Part shown: positions 59,301 to 64,000 of the stretch, piece by piece | Position numbering within the stretch: position 1 is the stretch's first letter | Layout: the number at the start of each line of letters is the position of its first letter | From: Mixophyes australis | Taxonomy: Eukaryota; Chordata; Amphibia; Anura; Limnodynastidae | Direction: 5' to 3' | DNA: 64,000 bases | Assembly (NCBI GenBank): GCA_036250195.1 | Contig: JAVHZZ010000004.1 | Location: forward strand, 250,908,028 to 250,972,027 | Notes under the pieces: generated by a model | What the model saw: the letters and a program-made list of their open reading frames with translations, nothing else | What the model was told of the DNA's origin: nothing | Databases searched by the model: none | Made by a program: the position numbers and the translations under genes

Positions 59301-62300
59301 GAATCATAAATTGAATCATGAATCATAAATTGAATCATGAATCATGAAAAAAATCATGAATTGAATCAAGATTCATGAACCAAGAATTGAATCATGAAAT
59401 AAATCATGAATCATGAATCGAATCATAAATCATGAATTAATGAATTAAATCATGAATCATGAATCATGAATTGAATCATGAATCAAATCATGTATCATGA
59501 ATCGAATCATGAATGATGAATCGAATTATGAATCATGAATTGAATCATGAATTAAGAATCAAGAATCATGAATTGAATCATGAATCATGAATTGAATCAT
59601 GAATTGAATCATGAATCATGAATCAAGAATTGAATCAGGAATTATGAATCGAATCATAATTTATGAATTGAATCATGAATCATGAATCATGAATTGAATC
59701 ATGAATCAAATCATGTATCATGAATCGAATCATGAATGATGAATCGAATCATGAATCGTGAATTGAATCACGAATTAAGAATCAAGAATCATGAATTGAA
59801 TCATGAATCATGAATTGAATCATAAATTGAATCATGAATCATGAATCATGAATTGAATCTTGAATCATGAATCGAATCATAAATCATGAATTATGAACCG
59901 AATCATGAATCATTATTCGAATCAAGAACCATGATTCGAATCAAGAATCATGAATGGAATAATGAATCATGAATCGAATCATGAATCACAAATACTGAAT
60001 TAAATTATGAATCATGAATCATAAAATGAATCATGAATCATGAATTGAATCATGAATCATGAATCGAATCATGAATCATGAATTGAATCATGAATCATAA
60101 ATCATGAATCATGAATTGAATCATGAATCATGAATTTAATCATGAATCATGAATTGAATCATGAATCATGAAATGAATCATGAATTGAAACATGAATTCA
60201 AACATGAATCATGAATCGAATCATGAATCATGAATCATGCATTGAATCATGAATCATGAATCATGCATTGAATCATGAATCATGAATCATGAATTGAATC
60301 ATGAATCATGAATTAAATTATGAATTGAATCAAGAATTGAATCATGAATTGAAACATGAATCATGAATCGAATCATGATTCATTAATCATGAATTGAATC
60401 ATGAATCATGAATCATGAATTGAATTATGAATTGAATCAAGAACTGAATCATGAATTGAAACATGAATCATGAATCGAATCATGATTCATGAATCATGAA
60501 TTGAATCATGAATCATGAATCATGAATTGAATCATGAATTGAATCATGAATCATGAATAATGAATTATAAATCATAAATTGAATCATAAATTGAATCATG
60601 AATTGAATCATGAATCATGATTCATGAAATGAATCATGAATCATGAATTGAATCATAAATCATGAATCATGAATTGAATCATGAATCATGAATCAAATCA
60701 TGATTCATGAATTGAATCTTAAATCATGAATCGAATCATAAATCATGAATCATGAATTGAATCATGAATCATGAATTGAATCATGAATCATGAATCGAAT
60801 CATGAATCATGAATCATGAATCATGAATTGAATCATGAATCATGAATCATGAAATGAATCATGAATCATGAAATGAATCATGAATCATGAATCGAATCAT
60901 GAATCACAAATCATGAATTATGAATCATAAATTGAATCATGAATTGAATCATGAATTGAATCATGAATCATGAATCACGATTTAAATCATGAATCATGAA
61001 TCGAATCATGAATCATGAATAATGAATCATGAATTGAATCATGAATCATGAATTGAATCATGAATTGAATCATGAATCAAGAATCAAGAAATAAATCATG
61101 AATTGAATCAAGATTCATGAACCATGAATTGAATCATGAAATAAATCATGAATCATGAATTGATTCATAAAACATGAATCATGAATTGAATCATGAATCA
61201 TGAATCATGAATCATGAATTGAATCATGAATCATGAATCAAGAATTGAATCATGAATCATGAATCGAATCATTAATCATGAATTGAATCATGAATCATGA
61301 ATCATGAATTAAATCATGAATCAAATCATGAATCATGAATCGAATCATGAATGATGAATCGAATCATGAATCATGAATTGAATCATGAATTAAGAATTAT
61401 GAATCATGAATTGAATCATGAATTATGAATTGAATCATGAATTGAATCATGAATCATTAATTAAAACATGAATCATGAATTGAATCATGATTTAAAACAT
61501 GAATTATGAATTGAATCATGAATCATGAATCAAGAATTGAATCTTGAATCATGAATCGAATCATGAATCATGAATTATAAATTGAATCATGAATCATGAT
61601 TCGAATCAAGAATCATGAATCGAATCATGAATCATAAATCGAATCATGAATCACAAATCATGAATTGAATTATGAATCATGAATTATGAATAGAATCATG
61701 AATCACAAATCATGAATTAAATCATGAATCATGAATCATACAATGAATCATGAATGAAAATCATGAATCATGAATCATGAATTGAATCATAAATCATGAA
61801 ATGAATCATGAATTGAATCATGAATCATGAATTGAATCATAAATCATGAAATGAATCATGAATTAAATCATGAATCATGAATTGAATCATGAATCATGAA
61901 TTGAATCATGAATCATGAATTGAATCATGAATCATGAAATGAATCATGAATTGAATCATGAATCATGAAATGAATCATGAATTGTATCATAAATTAAAAC
62001 ATGAATCATGAATGGAATCATGAATCAGGAATCAGGAATTGAAATATAAATCATGAAATGAATCATGAAATGAATCATGAATCATGAATTGAATCATGAA
62101 TCATGAATTGAATCATGAATCATAAATTGAATCATGAATCATGAATTGAATCATGAATCATGAATCATGAATCATGAATCATGAATTGAATCATGAATCA
62201 TGAATTGAATCATGAATCATGAATCGAATCATGAATCATGAATTGAATCATGAATCATGAATCATGAATCATGAATTGAATCATGAATCATGAATTGAAT

Positions 62301-64000
62301 CATGAATCATGATTCATGCATTGAATCATGAATCATGAATCATGCATTGAATCATGAATCATAAATCATGAATTGAATCATGAATCATGAATTGAATTAT
62401 GAATTGAATCAAGAATTGAATCATGAATTGAAACATGAATCATGAATCGAATCATGATTCATTAATCATGAATTGAATCATGAATCATGAATCATGAATT
62501 GAATTATGAATTGAATCAAGAACTGAATCATGAATTGAATCATGAATCATGAATTGAATTATGAATTGAATCAAGAATTGAATCATGAATTGAAACATGA
62601 ATCATGAATCGAATCATGATTCATGAATCATGAATTGAATCATGAATCATGAATTGAATCATGAATTGAATCATGACTCATGAATCATGAATTATAAATC
62701 AAAAATTGAATCATAAATTGAATCATGAATTGAATCATGAATCATGATTCATGAAATGAATCATGAATCATGAATTGAATCATAAATCATGAATCATGAA
62801 TTGAATCATGAATCAAATCATGATTCATGAATCATGAATTGAATCTTAAATCATGAATCGAATCATAAATCATGAATCATGAATTGAATCATGAATCATG
62901 AATTGAATCATGAATCATGAATCGAATCATGAATCATCAATCATGAATCATGAATTGAATCATGAATCATGAATCATGAAATGAATCATGAATCATGAAA
63001 TGAATCATGAATCATGAATCGAATCATGAATCACAAATCATGAATTATGAATCATAAATTGAATCATGAATTGAATCATGAATTGAATCATGAATCATGA
63101 ATCACGATTTAAATGATGAATCATGAATCGAATCATGAATCATGAATAATGAATCATGAATTGAATCATGAATCATGAATTGAATCATGAATTGAATCAT
63201 GAATCAAGAATCATGAAATAAATCATGAATTGAATCAAGATTCATGAACCATGAATTGAATCATGAAATAAATCATGAATTGAATCATAAAACATGAATC
63301 ATGAATTGAATCATGAATCATGAATCATGAATCATGAATTGAATCATGAATCATGAATCAAGAATTGAATCATGAATCATGAATCGAATCATGAATCATG
63401 AATTGAATCATGAATCATGAATCATGAATTAAATCATGAATCAAATCATGAATCATGAATCGAATCATGAATGATGAATCGAATCATGAATCATGAATTG
63501 AATCATGAATTAAGAATCATGAATCATGAATTGAATCATGAATTATGAATTGAATCATGAATTGAATCATGAATCATTAATTAAAACATGAATCATGAAT
63601 TGAATCATGATTTAAAACATGAATTATGAATTGAATCATGATTCATGAATCAAGAATTGAATCTTGAATCATGAATCGAATCATGAATCATGAATTATAA
63701 ATTGAATCATGAATCATGATTCGAATCAAGAATCATGAATCGAATCATGAATCATAAATCGAATCATGAATCACAAATCATGAATTGAATTATGAATCAT
63801 GAATTATGAATCGAATCATGAATCACAAATCATGAATTAAATCATGAATCATGAATCATACAATGAATCATGAATGAAAATCATGAATCATGAATCATGA
63901 ATTGAATCAGAAATCATGAAATGAATCATGAATTGAATCATGAATCATGAATTGAATCATAAATCATGAAATGAATCATGAATTAAATCATGAATCATGA
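56360..64000 (+). repeat. Superblock copy 2 (matches 20.21-28.13 kb)
   Basis: Same order and orientation as 20211-28134, still matching at the last base of the window. Differences: the first ~0.69 kb HOR step is 868 instead of 695 bases, the third is shorter, the 197-base and 117-base duplications of copy 1 are single here, a 24-base extension (two 12-mers) precedes GAATTATAAATC at 60562, and about 0.25 kb around 62.0 kb lacks the AATCGATTCATG/CAAATACTG piece present at 26.0 kb. If the array is periodic at this scale, the period is about 36 kb and this window holds little more than one and a half units. Confidence 0.85.

Larger units (their letters stand above)
1..64000 (+). repeat. Satellite array of mixed 7-mer AATCATG and 5-mer AATTG/AATCG units
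   Basis: Every line of the window is made of the 7-base word AATCATG and 5-base words (AATTG most often, then AATCG, with AAATG, AATCA and AATTA less often). They are usually combined as 12-mers (7+5) or 19-mers (7+7+5), with longer runs of 7-mers. Single-base variants (AATTATG, AATAATG, AAACATG, AATCAAG, AATCATA, AATCACA, AATCTTG, AATTAAG, AATGATG) are scattered through it. G+C is about 26% by the consensus. No unique sequence interrupts the array and it runs off both window ends, so its true length is unknown. TGA lies in each 7-mer on both strands and 7-base steps rotate the frame, so long open frames are not expected. Such arrays are typical of eukaryotic heterochromatin. The species and family name cannot be told from the sequence. 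Confidence 0.97.

Noticed and set aside
59345..59352. Short A-run (GAAAAAAATC) as a poly-A tail of a retroposed element
   Set aside because: It is a two-base change within GAAATAAATC, which is found at the paralogous site near 23.26 kb. No element precedes it.
1..64000. Protein-coding genes or repetitive-protein ORFs
   Set aside because: TGA occurs in each 7-mer on both strands and the 7-base step rotates the frame. Pure 12-mer runs leave frames open but are soon broken by 19-mers. Many ATG codons are present only because ATG is part of the monomer.
1..64000. CRISPR array
   Set aside because: There are short direct repeats but no unique spacers of constant length. The intervals are made of the same words.
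1..64000. Telomere repeat
   Set aside because: The words lack the G-rich strand of known telomere repeats and both ends of the window are internal to the array. A subtelomeric position remains possible.
1..64000. Heat-shock elements (TTCATGAA gives TTCnnGAA)
   Set aside because: The pair arises wherever the central-T variant precedes a normal unit. A third properly spaced NGAAN block is usually missing, so I do not call functional elements.
1..64000. Many small inversions
   Set aside because: ATGATTCAT is one central-base change from ATGAATCAT. No inverted match longer than the palindromes was seen.
1..64000. tRNA, rRNA or other structured RNA genes
   Set aside because: No conserved box, G/C-paired stem or non-repeat sequence was visible. 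Low complexity alone can form weak AT hairpins.
1..64000. Assignment to a named satellite family or species
   Set aside because: I do not recognise the monomer, and short AT-rich satellites arise independently in many lineages. A search of satellite databases and raw reads would decide.

Overview
The whole 64,000-base window is one uninterrupted block of short-period satellite DNA. I found no gene, RNA gene, transposon, CRISPR array or stretch of unique sequence on either strand. The array is built from a 7-base word (AATCATG on the + strand) mixed with 5-base words (mostly AATTG, then AATCG, with AAATG, AATCA and AATTA as minor forms). The usual phrases are 12 bases (7+5) and 19 bases (7+7+5). 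The consensus 19-mer AATCATGAATCATGAATTG has about 26% G+C and slightly more purine on the + strand. All units point the same way. The organism cannot be named. A tandem array this long and simple, with layered higher-order repeats, fits eukaryotic heterochromatin (pericentromeric, subtelomeric or sex-chromosome) and does not fit a bacterium, plasmid or virus. I do not recognise the monomer as a named satellite family.

The words are not randomly mixed. Rare spellings such as CGACTCATG, CATACAATG, CAAATACTG, GATCTGAATC, GAACCAAG and GAATTATAAATC recur in fixed order and spacing. They act as bar codes for nested higher-order repeats (HORs). Layout: 1-4.43 kb, HOR family I (CGACTC markers); 4.43-8.7 kb, family II (~3.17 kb period with an inner ~0.82 kb duplication); 8.71-16.5 kb, two tandem copies of a ~3.9 kb unit; 16.5-20.2 kb, a more mixed zone with ~0.85 kb and ~0.11 kb repeats; 20.2-22.9 kb, a ~0.69 kb HOR; 23.0-26.4 kb, a long composite module; 26.5-39.4 kb, a ~3.73 kb HOR array with one 1,919-base segment doubled; 39.4-41.9 kb, a return of the module of 24.8-26.4 kb; 41.92-48.24 and 48.24-55.18 kb, a tandem pair of ~6.31 and ~6.93 kb that each hold ~1.7 kb subunits; 55.2-56.36 kb, a mixed zone resembling 17 kb; 56.36-64.0 kb, a second copy of 20.21-28.13 kb displaced by about 36 kb.

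Together these show an array grown by repeated unequal exchange or replication-based amplification at several scales: 2 bases, 5/7 bases, 69 bases, 0.1-0.9 kb, 1.9 kb, 3.7-3.9 kb, 6-7 kb and ~36 kb. The largest copies look youngest, because they match almost letter for letter and differ by insertions or deletions that are sums of 5 and 7. The most interesting sequence property is that each 7-mer step forms the odd-length dyad ATGA-A-TCAT. It differs by its central base from the bZIP (AP-1/GCN4) site ATGA(C/G)TCAT and reads TGATTCATGA, a PBX-HOX type site, on the minus strand. Any protein-binding or structural role is inference.
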